Of a stretch of DNA of 64,000 nt, positions 37,117-44,481 are shown one piece after another. The position numbers and the translations under genes are program-made. The notes beneath the pieces were generated by a model, which saw only the letters and a program-made list of their open reading frames with translations, was not told the origin of the DNA and made no database searches. Numbering within the stretch: the first letter of the stretch is position 1; each line of letters opens with the position of its first letter. The DNA is taken from positions 67,486 through 131,485 of the forward strand of contig NZ_JBLBVM010000045.1 in assembly GCF_047250385.1 (NCBI RefSeq). The letters are read 5' to 3'. This stretch comes from Glaciecola sp047250385 (GTDB lineage Bacteria; Pseudomonadota; Gammaproteobacteria; Enterobacterales; Alteromonadaceae).

Positions 37117-37950
37117 ATGAATAGTACAAACGAAACATCAGCGGAACGCAAAACTGAAGAGCATGGCGATAATCTACTAGATCACCTGAATTCTGAAGAA
37201 GGTTCTGATACAGAGCAAACTCACTTTGGCTTTAAACAAGTAGCTAAAGAACAGAAAGAGGCGATGGTGGCTGATGTTTTTCATTCTGTCGCGGCAAAAT
37301 ATGACGTGATGAACGATTTAATGTCTTTTGGTATTCACCGCATATGGAAACGCTATACGATTGATTGCAGTGGCATTCGTCCCGGTCAAAAGGTATTAGA
37401 CCTTGCCGGTGGTACTGGCGATCTTGCTGCCAAGTTCAGTCGTATCGTCGGTGAAACAGGTCAAGTCACATTAGCGGACATTAATCACTCCATGCTTATG
37501 GTAGGCAAAGAGAAGCTAACCAACATGGGCATAATGTCTAACTTGAACTATGTGCAAGCGAACGCTGAAGCACTGCCATTTCCAGACAACCATTTCGACT
37601 TAGTTACAATGGCTTTTGGTTTACGTAACGTAACAGAAAAGTCGAATGCCTTGGCATCGATCTTTCGTGTACTGAAGCCTGGTGGTCGCTTACTTGTTTT
37701 GGAATTTTCAAAGCCTAGCAGTGAGCTACTTAGCAAAATTTATGACACCTATTCATTCCACCTTTTGCCAAAAATGGGACAACTAGTTGCTAACGATGCT
37801 GAAAGTTACCAATATTTAGCTGAATCAATTCGCATGCATCCTGATCAGGAAACACTAGAAGACATGATGAAAGAAGTCGGGTTTGAGCAAACTAGCTTTA
37901 CAAACTTAACCGGCGGCATTGTGGCCTTGCATAGAGGGTTTAAATTCTAA
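37117..37950 (+). CDS. ubiE: Ubiquinone/menaquinone C-methyltransferase UbiE
   Basis: A 277-residue SAM-dependent methyltransferase that methylates the ring carbon of 2-polyprenyl-6-methoxybenzoquinol (ubiquinone) and demethylmenaquinol. Seen: a non-conserved acidic N-terminus of about 35 residues, then FGFKQVAKEQKEAMVADVFHSVAAKYDVMNDLMSFG-type family start, SAM motif VLDLAGGTGDLA (about residues 92-103), ADINHSMLMVG, MAFGLRNVT, and LKPGGRLLVLEFSKP. It is first in ubiE-ubiJ-ubiB; ubiJ begins at the base after its stop. The N-terminal tail makes it longer than E. coli UbiE (251). Confidence 0.96.
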   Translation: MNSTNETSAERKTEEHGDNLLDHLNSEEGSDTEQTHFGFKQVAKEQKEAMVADVFHSVAAKYDVMNDLMSFGIHRIWKRYTIDCSGIRPGQKVLDLAGGTGDLAAKFSRIVGETGQVTLADINHSMLMVGKEKLTNMGIMSNLNYVQANAEALPFPDNHFDLVTMAFGLRNVTEKSNALASIFRVLKPGGRLLVLEFSKPSSELLSKIYDTYSFHLLPKMGQLVANDAESYQYLAESIRMHPDQETLEDMMKEVGFEQTSFTNLTGGIVALHRGFKF

Positions 37951-38634
37951 ATGCACCAAGCTCAAATCCTGACTGCAGCTGTTGAATTTGCGATTAACAA
38001 AGTCTTGTCCTTTGATGAAGACAGCCATTTATTGTTAAAACCATTGATTGGTAAACAATGCGAAATAAAGCTGCATGAGTTGCCTTTTCCTCTCGTTTTC
38101 AATTTTCATGAAAAAGGTGTCGAGTTAAGCTCAATTGTTGAAGCTGATAGTGCGCACGCTGAGACTACAGGCAAACAAGCTGGGTCAAAAAGCAAGCAAT
38201 CCAAGAATCAAAATCAATGCTCTATTAGTCTTTCAGTGTTTATTATAAATGAACTAAAAGATACGAGTAATATCACGCAGTTGATACGTGATAACAAACT
38301 CGACTTCGATGGCAATTTGCAAATAGCACAAAACATGAGTGCTTTGTTTGACGGTTTACATATTGATATCGAAGAACTACTTTCTAAGCACATTGGTGAC
38401 GTTGCGGCGCATACAGCTGTGCAAAAGGCCGAGTCGTTTGGGCAATTAGTAAAGCGTAATCACAAACTAGCCATGCAAGCATTAAGCGATGTTTTGCTCG
38501 ATGAAAAACCGATTGGAGTTCGCCCTATCATGGTCGAGAACTTTATACAGGAAGTGTCTGAAGTAAGAGATGCAGCAGCTAGGTTAGAGGCACGTTTAGC
38601 AATCCTAGAATCGAAATTTAGGAAAAAGAAGTAA
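37951..38634 (+). CDS. ubiJ: Ubiquinone biosynthesis accessory factor UbiJ (SCP2-type)
   Basis: A 227-residue accessory protein of the aerobic ubiquinone-synthesis complex; its SCP2-like domain binds the hydrophobic polyprenyl intermediates, with UbiK as partner. Seen: LLLKPLIGKQCEIKLHELPFPLVF, the SCP2 strand set, LDFDGNLQIAQNMSALFDGLHIDIEELLSKHIGDVAAH (a strong UbiJ signature), and a C-terminal coiled coil (about residues 190-225) ending in Lys. A Ser/Lys/Gln-rich insertion near residues 70-90 interrupts the SCP2 part. It starts immediately after the ubiE stop (0 bp gap), and its stop overlaps by one base the ATG of a 38-codon ORF. Confidence 0.9.
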   Translation: MHQAQILTAAVEFAINKVLSFDEDSHLLLKPLIGKQCEIKLHELPFPLVFNFHEKGVELSSIVEADSAHAETTGKQAGSKSKQSKNQNQCSISLSVFIINELKDTSNITQLIRDNKLDFDGNLQIAQNMSALFDGLHIDIEELLSKHIGDVAAHTAVQKAESFGQLVKRNHKLAMQALSDVLLDEKPIGVRPIMVENFIQEVSEVRDAAARLEARLAILESKFRKKK

Positions 38635-38750
38635 TGAGCGAAGTTACTAAACAAGCTCCTGTTGAATCATTATCTGCAGGCAATTCATTGAAGTTTGTTA
38701 ATGCGATAAGTAGCGTTAATGTTAAACAGGGTAAGCCAAGTGCAAATTAA
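38634..38750 (+). CDS. Candidate small protein (38 aa) inside the ubi operon
   Basis: An ATG overlaps the ubiJ stop (TAATG at 38632-38636) and opens a frame of 38 codons ending at 38750, 11 nt inside ubiB as started from its GTG. AGGA at 38620-38623, 10 nt upstream, is a good ribosome-binding site within the end of ubiJ. The peptide (MSEVTKQAPVESLSAGN..., ending QGKPSAN) is hydrophilic, rich in Ser, Val, Lys and Asn, with no membrane helix or known motif. It fills what would otherwise be a 105-bp gap between ubiJ and ubiB in an otherwise tightly packed operon. It may be a real small protein, a translational coupling device for ubiB, or chance. Confidence 0.4.
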   Translation: MSEVTKQAPVESLSAGNSLKFVNAISSVNVKQGKPSAN

Positions 38751-40368
38751 ACGCTTTTATCTTATTGGCAAGGTGCTACTTCAACATGGCCTTGACGAGA
38801 TTATCCCGGCCAGATTTAAACCTTGGTACGTGCGAGTGGCGCGCCGGTGCGTGTTTTGGCTACCTAATAAACATAAAAGTGAATCAGAAGGGCGACGTTT
38901 ACGTTTGGCCCTTGAAGCACTAGGGCCTGTTTATATAAAGTTTGGCCAGATGCTGTCAACGCGTCGTGATTTACTCACTGATGATATTGCGACAGAGCTC
39001 AGCAAATTGCAGGATAACGTTCCCCCTTTTGATAGTGATGTGGCGGAAACCCTAATTAAAGAATCTTTGGGACTGTCTGATATATCTGAGTTGTTTTCTG
39101 ACTTTGCTGCTAAACCCTTGGCTTCAGCATCCATCGCGCAAGTGCATACCGCCACCCTGAAGCGCGACAACAAAAAAGTCGTCATCAAAGTTCTTCGCCC
39201 AAATATTCGCGAAACAATTGAGGCCGACGTAGACCTACTAACCAGTATTGCTGGCGTATTGCAGAACTGGTTACCTGATGGCAAGCGACTTCGTCCTGTT
39301 GAAGTAGTTAAAGAGTACAAACGTACTATCCTTGATGAACTAGATCTGTTGCGAGAAGCCGCAAATGGGATCCAAATTAAACGTAGCTTTCAAGATTCCG
39401 AAGCCCTTTACGTACCGCATTTTTACAGTGATTATTGTCGTAAAGATGTGATAGTGATGGAACGAGTGTTTGGTATTCCTGTCTCTGATGTCGTGGCATT
39501 GCGCGCACAAAATACCAATATGAAGCTACTTGCTGAACGCGGTGTAGAAGTATTCTTCACGCAAGTTTTTAGAGACAGTTTCTTTCATGCCGACATGCAT
39601 CCTGGCAATATCTTTGTAAGTAGAGAACATCCTGAGAATCCACTTTATATCGGCATTGATTACGGCATTGTGGGTACGCTGAATAAAGAAGATAAACGTT
39701 ACTTAGCTGAAAACTTCCTTGCCTTCTTTAACAGAGATTATCGTAAAGTAGCTGAGTTACATGCTGATTCGGGTTGGGTGCCAGCTGACACAAATATTGC
39801 TGATTTTGAAATGGCTATCCGCACGGTTTGTGAGCCTATATTTCAGAAGCCACTAGAAGATATTAGTTTTGGGAACGTGCTGCTTCAGCTTTTTAATACA
39901 GCTCGACGTTTCAATATGGTAGTGCAACCACAGTTAGTTTTGCTGCAAAAAACACTGCTTTATGTTGAAGGCCTAGGCCGTCAACTATATCCACAACTCG
40001 ACCTATGGCAAACGGCAAAGCCATTCCTAGAGAATTGGATGAAAGAACAAATAGGGCCTAAGGCAATGTTTAAAAAGGTATATGAAAACTTGCCATTCTG
40101 GTCTGAGAAGTTACCAGAAATGCCCGACTTATTGTACGACGGAATGAAGCAGCTAAAACGCATTCCAATTGAGCAACAAAAGCATCATGAGCTACAAATT
40201 GAAGCGATTAAAAGCACTCAAAAAGCACGGTTTTATAGTCATTTAGCCGCCGCTTTTTCGGTAATTGCGGTACTGATGTATTTGTTTGATAAGCCAGTAT
40301 GGTGGAGTTCAGGGCTCGGTTTCTTTGGCGTCCTTTGTTGGTTAATGTCATGGCGCAAGCTCTCCTAA
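38740..40368 (+). CDS. ubiB: Ubiquinone biosynthesis kinase-like ATPase UbiB
   Basis: A 542-residue membrane-anchored atypical kinase/ATPase (ABC1/COQ8 family) needed for ubiquinone synthesis. Seen: the invariant KFGQ motif in YIKFGQMLSTRRDLL, ala-rich nucleotide loop ASASIAQVH, VIKVLRPNI with the catalytic Lys, EADVDLLTS, HADMHPGNI catalytic loop, GIDYGIVGTL metal-binding Asp, and two C-terminal membrane helices (about residues 495-540). The frame is open from an ATG at 38719, but GTG 38740 has AGGG 8 nt upstream and gives VQIKRFYLIGKVLLQHGLDE, matching the family N-terminus and length (E. coli 546). Downstream of ubiE and ubiJ, as in E. coli. Confidence 0.94.
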   Translation: MQIKRFYLIGKVLLQHGLDEIIPARFKPWYVRVARRCVFWLPNKHKSESEGRRLRLALEALGPVYIKFGQMLSTRRDLLTDDIATELSKLQDNVPPFDSDVAETLIKESLGLSDISELFSDFAAKPLASASIAQVHTATLKRDNKKVVIKVLRPNIRETIEADVDLLTSIAGVLQNWLPDGKRLRPVEVVKEYKRTILDELDLLREAANGIQIKRSFQDSEALYVPHFYSDYCRKDVIVMERVFGIPVSDVVALRAQNTNMKLLAERGVEVFFTQVFRDSFFHADMHPGNIFVSREHPENPLYIGIDYGIVGTLNKEDKRYLAENFLAFFNRDYRKVAELHADSGWVPADTNIADFEMAIRTVCEPIFQKPLEDISFGNVLLQLFNTARRFNMVVQPQLVLLQKTLLYVEGLGRQLYPQLDLWQTAKPFLENWMKEQIGPKAMFKKVYENLPFWSEKLPEMPDLLYDGMKQLKRIPIEQQKHHELQIEAIKSTQKARFYSHLAAAFSVIAVLMYLFDKPVWWSSGLGFFGVLCWLMSWRKLS

Positions 40369-40412
40369 TTTCAGTATAAAAGCGAATTTACGAAGATTCA
40401 CAAGGATAATTT

Positions 40413-41408
40413 ATGAAGAATATTTTAAAGCCATCTAGCGTTGCAATCGGTTTGGTTTTGGCTGTTGCCGTTTCATCACCAGCTATTCAAGCAAGCGATA
40501 AGAAAGTACAAGCAACAGATTTAGTCGATATTTTTGAAAAGTTGGGTGGAAAACATCCTGGCTTCAGAAAAGCTCATGCCAAAGGCCTTTGTGCCACGGG
40601 CACATTTGAACCTTCGGCAAGCGAGCACTTTAAAGGCGCTGCTTTATTAGAAAACGGCAACTTACCCGTTTCAATGCGTTTCTCATTAGGTGGTGCAAAC
40701 CCAAATAGCGACGAGAGAGCGCCGGGGACACGCGGTCTTGGTATGCAAATTAAGTTGCCTAACGGTTCTTTTCATACATTCACAGGAAACAACTTCCCAG
40801 TGTTCGCAGGCAAAGATCCTGAAACCTTCTTCGGATTCTTGTCGACTTTACTGCCAGATGAAAACGGCAAATCTGATCCAGCTAAAACGATGGCGTTTAT
40901 CAAGGCGAACCCTTCAGTACAAGCAAATGCAATGTGGAATCAACAAGCAAAAACACCAGCTTCTTTCGCAAACACTGAGTTTTTCGGACTTCACACTTTC
41001 TTCTTCAATAAGGCGAGTGGTGATAAAACTAAATTCCGTTGGAACATAGTGCCAAGTTTAGGCGTTAAAACTCTAGAGAAAGATGAGGCATCCAACATGC
41101 CTGCAGAATTCTTAGCGGATACATTTGCAAAGCAGTTAAAAGAAGGAAAAGTGAGTTTCACGATAATGGCAAGTATTGGTGAGCCAGAAGATAGTGAGAT
41201 TGATCCTTCACAGCAGTGGCCTGATCAAAGACCGCAGGTTGCAATAGGTGAGGTGACAGTGCTAACAAGTGGGGGCGAAGCTTGTAACAACACTAACTTC
41301 GATCCTAATATGATGTCAGCTGGCTTTTCTCCTAGTGCTGATCCAATATTACGAATGCGCTCGCCGGCCTATGCCATTTCATTTGGTAAGCGTTTGAGCA
41401 ATCAATAG
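40413..41408 (+). CDS. Exported catalase-related heme peroxidase (SrpA-like)
   Basis: A 331-residue small catalase-family protein with a signal peptide (cleavage near IQA-S), so it acts in the periplasm. Seen: the distal-His segment FRKAHAKGLCATGTFEPS, SMRFSLGGANPNSDE, RGLGMQIKLPNG, GNNFPVFAGKDPETFF with the distal Asn, and the proximal heme-ligand motif RMRSPAYAISFGKRL with Tyr. It is much shorter than monofunctional catalases (about 480 or more), typical of the catalase-related peroxidase family, which uses H2O2 to oxidise organic substrates rather than disproportionating it fast. AAGGA lies 9 bp before the ATG. It may be co-transcribed with the following lipoprotein gene (28 bp gap). Confidence 0.88.
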   Translation: MKNILKPSSVAIGLVLAVAVSSPAIQASDKKVQATDLVDIFEKLGGKHPGFRKAHAKGLCATGTFEPSASEHFKGAALLENGNLPVSMRFSLGGANPNSDERAPGTRGLGMQIKLPNGSFHTFTGNNFPVFAGKDPETFFGFLSTLLPDENGKSDPAKTMAFIKANPSVQANAMWNQQAKTPASFANTEFFGLHTFFFNKASGDKTKFRWNIVPSLGVKTLEKDEASNMPAEFLADTFAKQLKEGKVSFTIMASIGEPEDSEIDPSQQWPDQRPQVAIGEVTVLTSGGEACNNTNFDPNMMSAGFSPSADPILRMRSPAYAISFGKRLSNQ

Positions 41409-41436
41409 CGGCATATAAATTCACAAAAGGCTCCTT

Positions 41437-41991
41437 ATGAAAATTCTATTCATTATCAGCGTATTGTTCTTAAGCGCTTGTAGCAGCATGCAGGGGCTGT
41501 CAGTTTACTCCCTTAATAATTCAGATCTTGAGTCTGTGTTGAAGCAACAATTGCCAAAACTAAGCGAGAAAATGAGTGTTCTGGGCCTGCCAGTGGAGTT
41601 TGATGTCAAAGACTTAAGCGTCAAGATTGGTCCAGACCAGCGGGACGTCATAGCTTTGAGTTTTGATTCGAGTGCCAGTGTGAAAATGTTTCCCCTGAAT
41701 TTTCCTGTGCGCTTAATGTTACAAATTGAAGGTAGCCCTTTCTATGATGGTGAAAAGAAAGCAATCTTTCTGCGCAATATCAAACTTCTTGATTCAAGTA
41801 TTGACGCCGGTGCTTTCAGTGGGAATTTAGACTTACTCAGCGATGAAGCAATGGATGTGATTAATGGCTTTTTAGAAAAAAATCCAGTTTACAATTTGGA
41901 TATGGATGATCCTAGGATGGCATTGTTATCTAATTTACCCTTGAATATCAAAGTCGTTGAAGGTTCGGTTAAGCTTACCCCAATGATGTAA
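41437..41991 (+). CDS. DUF1439 (YceB-like) lipoprotein
   Basis: A 184-residue lipoprotein of the YceB/DUF1439 family, function unknown; the fold belongs to the lipid-binding TULIP-like proteins. Seen: lipobox LSAC (Cys15), then LSVYSLNNSDLESVLKQQLPKLSEK, GLPVEFDVKDLSVKIGPD, and KAIFLRNIKLLDSSIDAG; and the ending NLPLNIKVVEGSVKL. It starts 28 bp after the catalase-like gene, so it is probably in the same transcript; AAGG lies just upstream of the ATG. Most such proteins stay anchored to the inner leaflet of the outer membrane. No enzyme motif is visible. Confidence 0.78.
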   Translation: MKILFIISVLFLSACSSMQGLSVYSLNNSDLESVLKQQLPKLSEKMSVLGLPVEFDVKDLSVKIGPDQRDVIALSFDSSASVKMFPLNFPVRLMLQIEGSPFYDGEKKAIFLRNIKLLDSSIDAGAFSGNLDLLSDEAMDVINGFLEKNPVYNLDMDDPRMALLSNLPLNIKVVEGSVKLTPMM

Positions 41992-42124
41992 AACTGTTCG
42001 AAGAATTGACTAACTCTTTATGAAGAAACTTGGCATTTTAAAGTAATAAAAATTATTTTCTAAAACACTATCTAATTTTAAAAAGCGGTGTAGAATCCGC
42101 GAAATTACCCCTTTCAATTGATTA

Positions 42125-43048
42125 ATGATGGCTGTTGGTTATCACGAACAAAAAGAAAAGAGTCTACTAAGACTCTCTTTTTACATTGCTGGCTTGTTTG
42201 TATTCGTAGCATTCGGTTTTGCTATTGTCACAAATTCAGGCGCTATTTTATTTGATGGCGTTTACTCGCTTATTGCTTTCTTCATGGCACTATTAACCCT
42301 AAAAGTCGCAAACCTCGTGCAGTTACCTGATGATGATAGATTTCATTTCGGCTACACGGCCATAGAACCTACTCTGAATCTATTCAAATCGCTCATTATC
42401 ATCGCGTCCTGTTTATATGCCGTGGTCGACTCTGTTAATAGCTTAATGTCAGGTGGCAATACCGCTGAATATGGCATCGCAATGCTTTACGGTATATTTG
42501 CTACCGTGGGATGTTTCGCCGTTTCTGCGTATATGAAACTACGAGGAAAGTCACTGCGCTCTGACTTAGTCAGCGTGGATGCCCATACTTGGTTTGTTGA
42601 TGGTGCATTAAGTGCTTCTATCTTACTGGGCTTTGCAATTGCCTACGCGATGCAGTCTTATGGTTTTGAAGCTTATGCTTCGTATGTTGACCCGATTCTA
42701 TTAATAACCTTAGGGCTCACGATCCTACCGATTCCAGGGAAAATCATGTTGGATAGCCTCAATGAGGTAATCAATAAAGCGCCGCCTGAAGCGGTGACAG
42801 CCGTGATTGAAAAAAGGCTAAAGCAAACCTTATCGGCAGTGCCCTACGAGCATGTTGAAGTGCGTATCAGCAAATGTGGTAGAGACATCTATTTGTTAGT
42901 GCATATTATTGTAGATAAGTCTTTTGGTGCGGTTACTGTTAGCGAATTAGATACTATCCGCAAAGAGTCTGAAGCTACAATGCGTGAGTGGAATCCATCC
43001 ATCATAATGGATATTTTGTTTATCTGTGATCCTGATTTGGCTGATTGA
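42125..43048 (+). CDS. Cation diffusion facilitator (CDF) family transporter, divergent metal site
   Basis: A 307-residue inner-membrane metal/proton antiporter. Seen: six membrane helices within residues 15-215, a cytoplasmic C-terminal domain of about 90 residues typical of the CDF dimer (APPEAVTAVIEKRL to the end). By eye, the transport-site motifs are altered: helix 2 reads FDGVYSL where YiiP has DxxxD (second Asp is Ser here), and helix 5 reads DAHTWFVDG where YiiP has HxxxD. Family membership is clear; the ion cannot be told. Two ATGs are in tandem (42125 and 42128). About 130 bp of AT-rich sequence precedes it. Confidence 0.83.
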   Translation: MMAVGYHEQKEKSLLRLSFYIAGLFVFVAFGFAIVTNSGAILFDGVYSLIAFFMALLTLKVANLVQLPDDDRFHFGYTAIEPTLNLFKSLIIIASCLYAVVDSVNSLMSGGNTAEYGIAMLYGIFATVGCFAVSAYMKLRGKSLRSDLVSVDAHTWFVDGALSASILLGFAIAYAMQSYGFEAYASYVDPILLITLGLTILPIPGKIMLDSLNEVINKAPPEAVTAVIEKRLKQTLSAVPYEHVEVRISKCGRDIYLLVHIIVDKSFGAVTVSELDTIRKESEATMREWNPSIIMDILFICDPDLAD

Positions 43049-43228
43049 AAAAAACAAAAAAACATTGCTTATTTATTGAACACTAGTGTCAGTATTCTTT
43101 ACAGTATAAGTTTAATTGAGTTTAACTATTTGTTTTTACTTAATTAATTTTTGAGGCGCGATTTTTGCATGTTCAAATAGTAATGTGAAAAATTACTCAT
43201 GCGTTTTAACAAAAGGAATAACAATAAA

Positions 43229-43825
43229 ATGAAAAGAATTTTAAAAACAGCACTTGCTGGAATAGTATTGGCGGTTAGCAGTTTAAGCCATGCTAGTTTA
43301 ATTAATGTCTCCTACGTAGAAATTACAAGTTCAGTGCCTGTGCCGGGCAATAGCCATTTACAAGTTTCAGAGCTTGTACTTTGGGGAACGCAGTCTCAAT
43401 CAGACTTAGCGTTAACAAGTGCAGGTGCAGTTGCCTCTGCTAGCGATTTTTATCAGGGTAATCGCTCATGTGATTCTAGCACTAGCGATGCTAGTTGCGT
43501 ACTCGATGGCATTGGACCCGTAGCATGGGACTCAATTTACCATGGTAATTTTAATGATGGCACATCAATGTTGACTGTTAGCCTTCCTACTCCAAGTGCA
43601 ATTAGTTGGTTTGAAATATTCGGAAGAACAAACAGCTGTTGTACACAAAGAGACGTTTACAACATAACGTTTTTCAACCAAGCGGGTGAAGCACTTCAAT
43701 CTTTCACTAACGTGAGCGCTGTGCAAGGTAGCAGAACTGGACAAATCAATGTTTCTGAACCATCAGCTATCGCATTGTTAGGTTTAGGTCTTCTAGGTTT
43801 TGCATCAAGACGCTTTAAAAAGTAA
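43229..43825 (+). CDS. PEP-CTERM sorting-signal secreted protein
   Basis: A 198-residue exported protein of unknown function. Seen: signal peptide (MKRILKTALAGIVLAVSSL, cleavage near SHA-S), a beta-rich body with two Cys pairs (CDSSTSDASC and NSCCTQRD), and a C-terminal PEP-CTERM-type tail: VSEPSAIALLGLGLLGFASRRFKK, i.e. SEPS motif, short hydrophobic helix and an Arg/Lys end. Such proteins are recognised by an exosortase and exported to the surface or matrix. The frame is open from 43199, but ATG 43229 with AAAAGGA about 11 nt upstream starts the signal peptide. A strong terminator follows 33 bp after the stop. Stands alone. Confidence 0.75.
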   Translation: MKRILKTALAGIVLAVSSLSHASLINVSYVEITSSVPVPGNSHLQVSELVLWGTQSQSDLALTSAGAVASASDFYQGNRSCDSSTSDASCVLDGIGPVAWDSIYHGNFNDGTSMLTVSLPTPSAISWFEIFGRTNSCCTQRDVYNITFFNQAGEALQSFTNVSAVQGSRTGQINVSEPSAIALLGLGLLGFASRRFKK

Positions 43826-43857
43826 GTTAATTCTTACTGCTTTTAAGTCATTTTGAG

Positions 43858-43902
43858 AAAGGCGGGTAATTAGCTAAATGCTAGTACCTGCCTTTTTATT
43901 TT
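43858..43902 (+). terminator. Rho-independent terminator after the PEP-CTERM gene
   Basis: AAAGGCGGGTA (43858-43868) pairs with TACCTGCCTTT (43885-43895), with one G-T pair and an inner TAGC/GCTA stem, followed by TTATTTT. Confidence 0.85.
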
Positions 43903-43958
43903 AAGCTCACGTTGAACAGAAACCGTATAACTCTTAGTTCATCGTTTTTCCAATAGAA

Positions 43959-44285
43959 CTATTTCTTCCGCCAAACGCCATTTACCCACAAGTAGTGACC
44001 TGCAGCCGTCTTGCTATATGCTTTTTGTGCAGCTAACTTCTCAACTTGAGTTAGCGTGATATTGTTTTTAGCTGCTAATTCTAAATAGATTTCACGTCGC
44101 TTAGCGTTGATTTCAGCAATTAATTTTTGAGCTTCGGCTTGATTAACTACCAATCCCAAATAACCATTATCTTTTTCACCAACTAAGCCTCTATCTTTTG
44201 CTTCATCAAGATCCATAGCAAAGCTTAAGCTACTAAAAAATAAACTGCTGATAATTAAAAATCGACCAATAATGTTAAGTTTCAT
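43959..44285 (-). CDS. ydbL: YdbL family (DUF1318) periplasmic protein
   Basis: A 108-residue exported protein. Seen: signal peptide (residues 1-23, cleavage near SFA-M), then LDEAKDRGLVGEKDNGYLGL, VNQAEAQKLIAEINAKRREIYLELAAKNNITLTQVEKLAAQKAYSKTAAGHYLWVNGVWRKK, i.e. the DUF1318 core with the conserved GEKxxGYLG and GxxxWxxGxW ending. Length matches E. coli YdbL (108). It is the last gene of ydbH-ynbE-ydbL, 16 bp after ynbE. YdbL is thought to act as a chaperone-like helper for the YdbH-YnbE lipid-transport bridge. Confidence 0.9.
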   Translation of the reverse strand: MKLNIIGRFLIISSLFFSSLSFAMDLDEAKDRGLVGEKDNGYLGLVVNQAEAQKLIAEINAKRREIYLELAAKNNITLTQVEKLAAQKAYSKTAAGHYLWVNGVWRKK

Positions 44286-44301
44286 AGTTTATTCCTTAAA
44301 T

Positions 44302-44481
44302 TTAAAATAACGCGCTGTCTTCGCTGAATACATCATCTAGTTCTTTGTCAACTTTGACTCGAATTTCATGATCTATTTTCACGTTGATATTGATAGTTAT
44401 GGGCTCTTTAGTTTCCACTTGCACAGTGTGTGTGCAAGCGACGCTCATGAGCCCGAGTAATACGATTGAATAGCCTTTCAT
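44302..44481 (-). CDS. ynbE: YnbE family lipoprotein (59 aa)
   Basis: A short lipoprotein found by reading the gap between ydbH and ydbL. The peptide starts MKGYSIVLLGLMSVAC with lipobox SVAC (Cys16), followed by THTVQVETKEPITININVKIDHEIRV and a Lys/Asp-rich end (DDVFSEDSALF). E. coli YnbE has 61 residues with the same lipobox plus PITINxxxxIxHEI pattern. It is anchored in the outer membrane, and known work on the E. coli system shows YnbE binding YdbH to complete a periplasm-spanning bridge. Its ATG overlaps the ydbH stop (44478-44481), and ydbL follows after 16 bp. Confidence 0.88.
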   Translation of the reverse strand: MKGYSIVLLGLMSVACTHTVQVETKEPITININVKIDHEIRVKVDKELDDVFSEDSALF

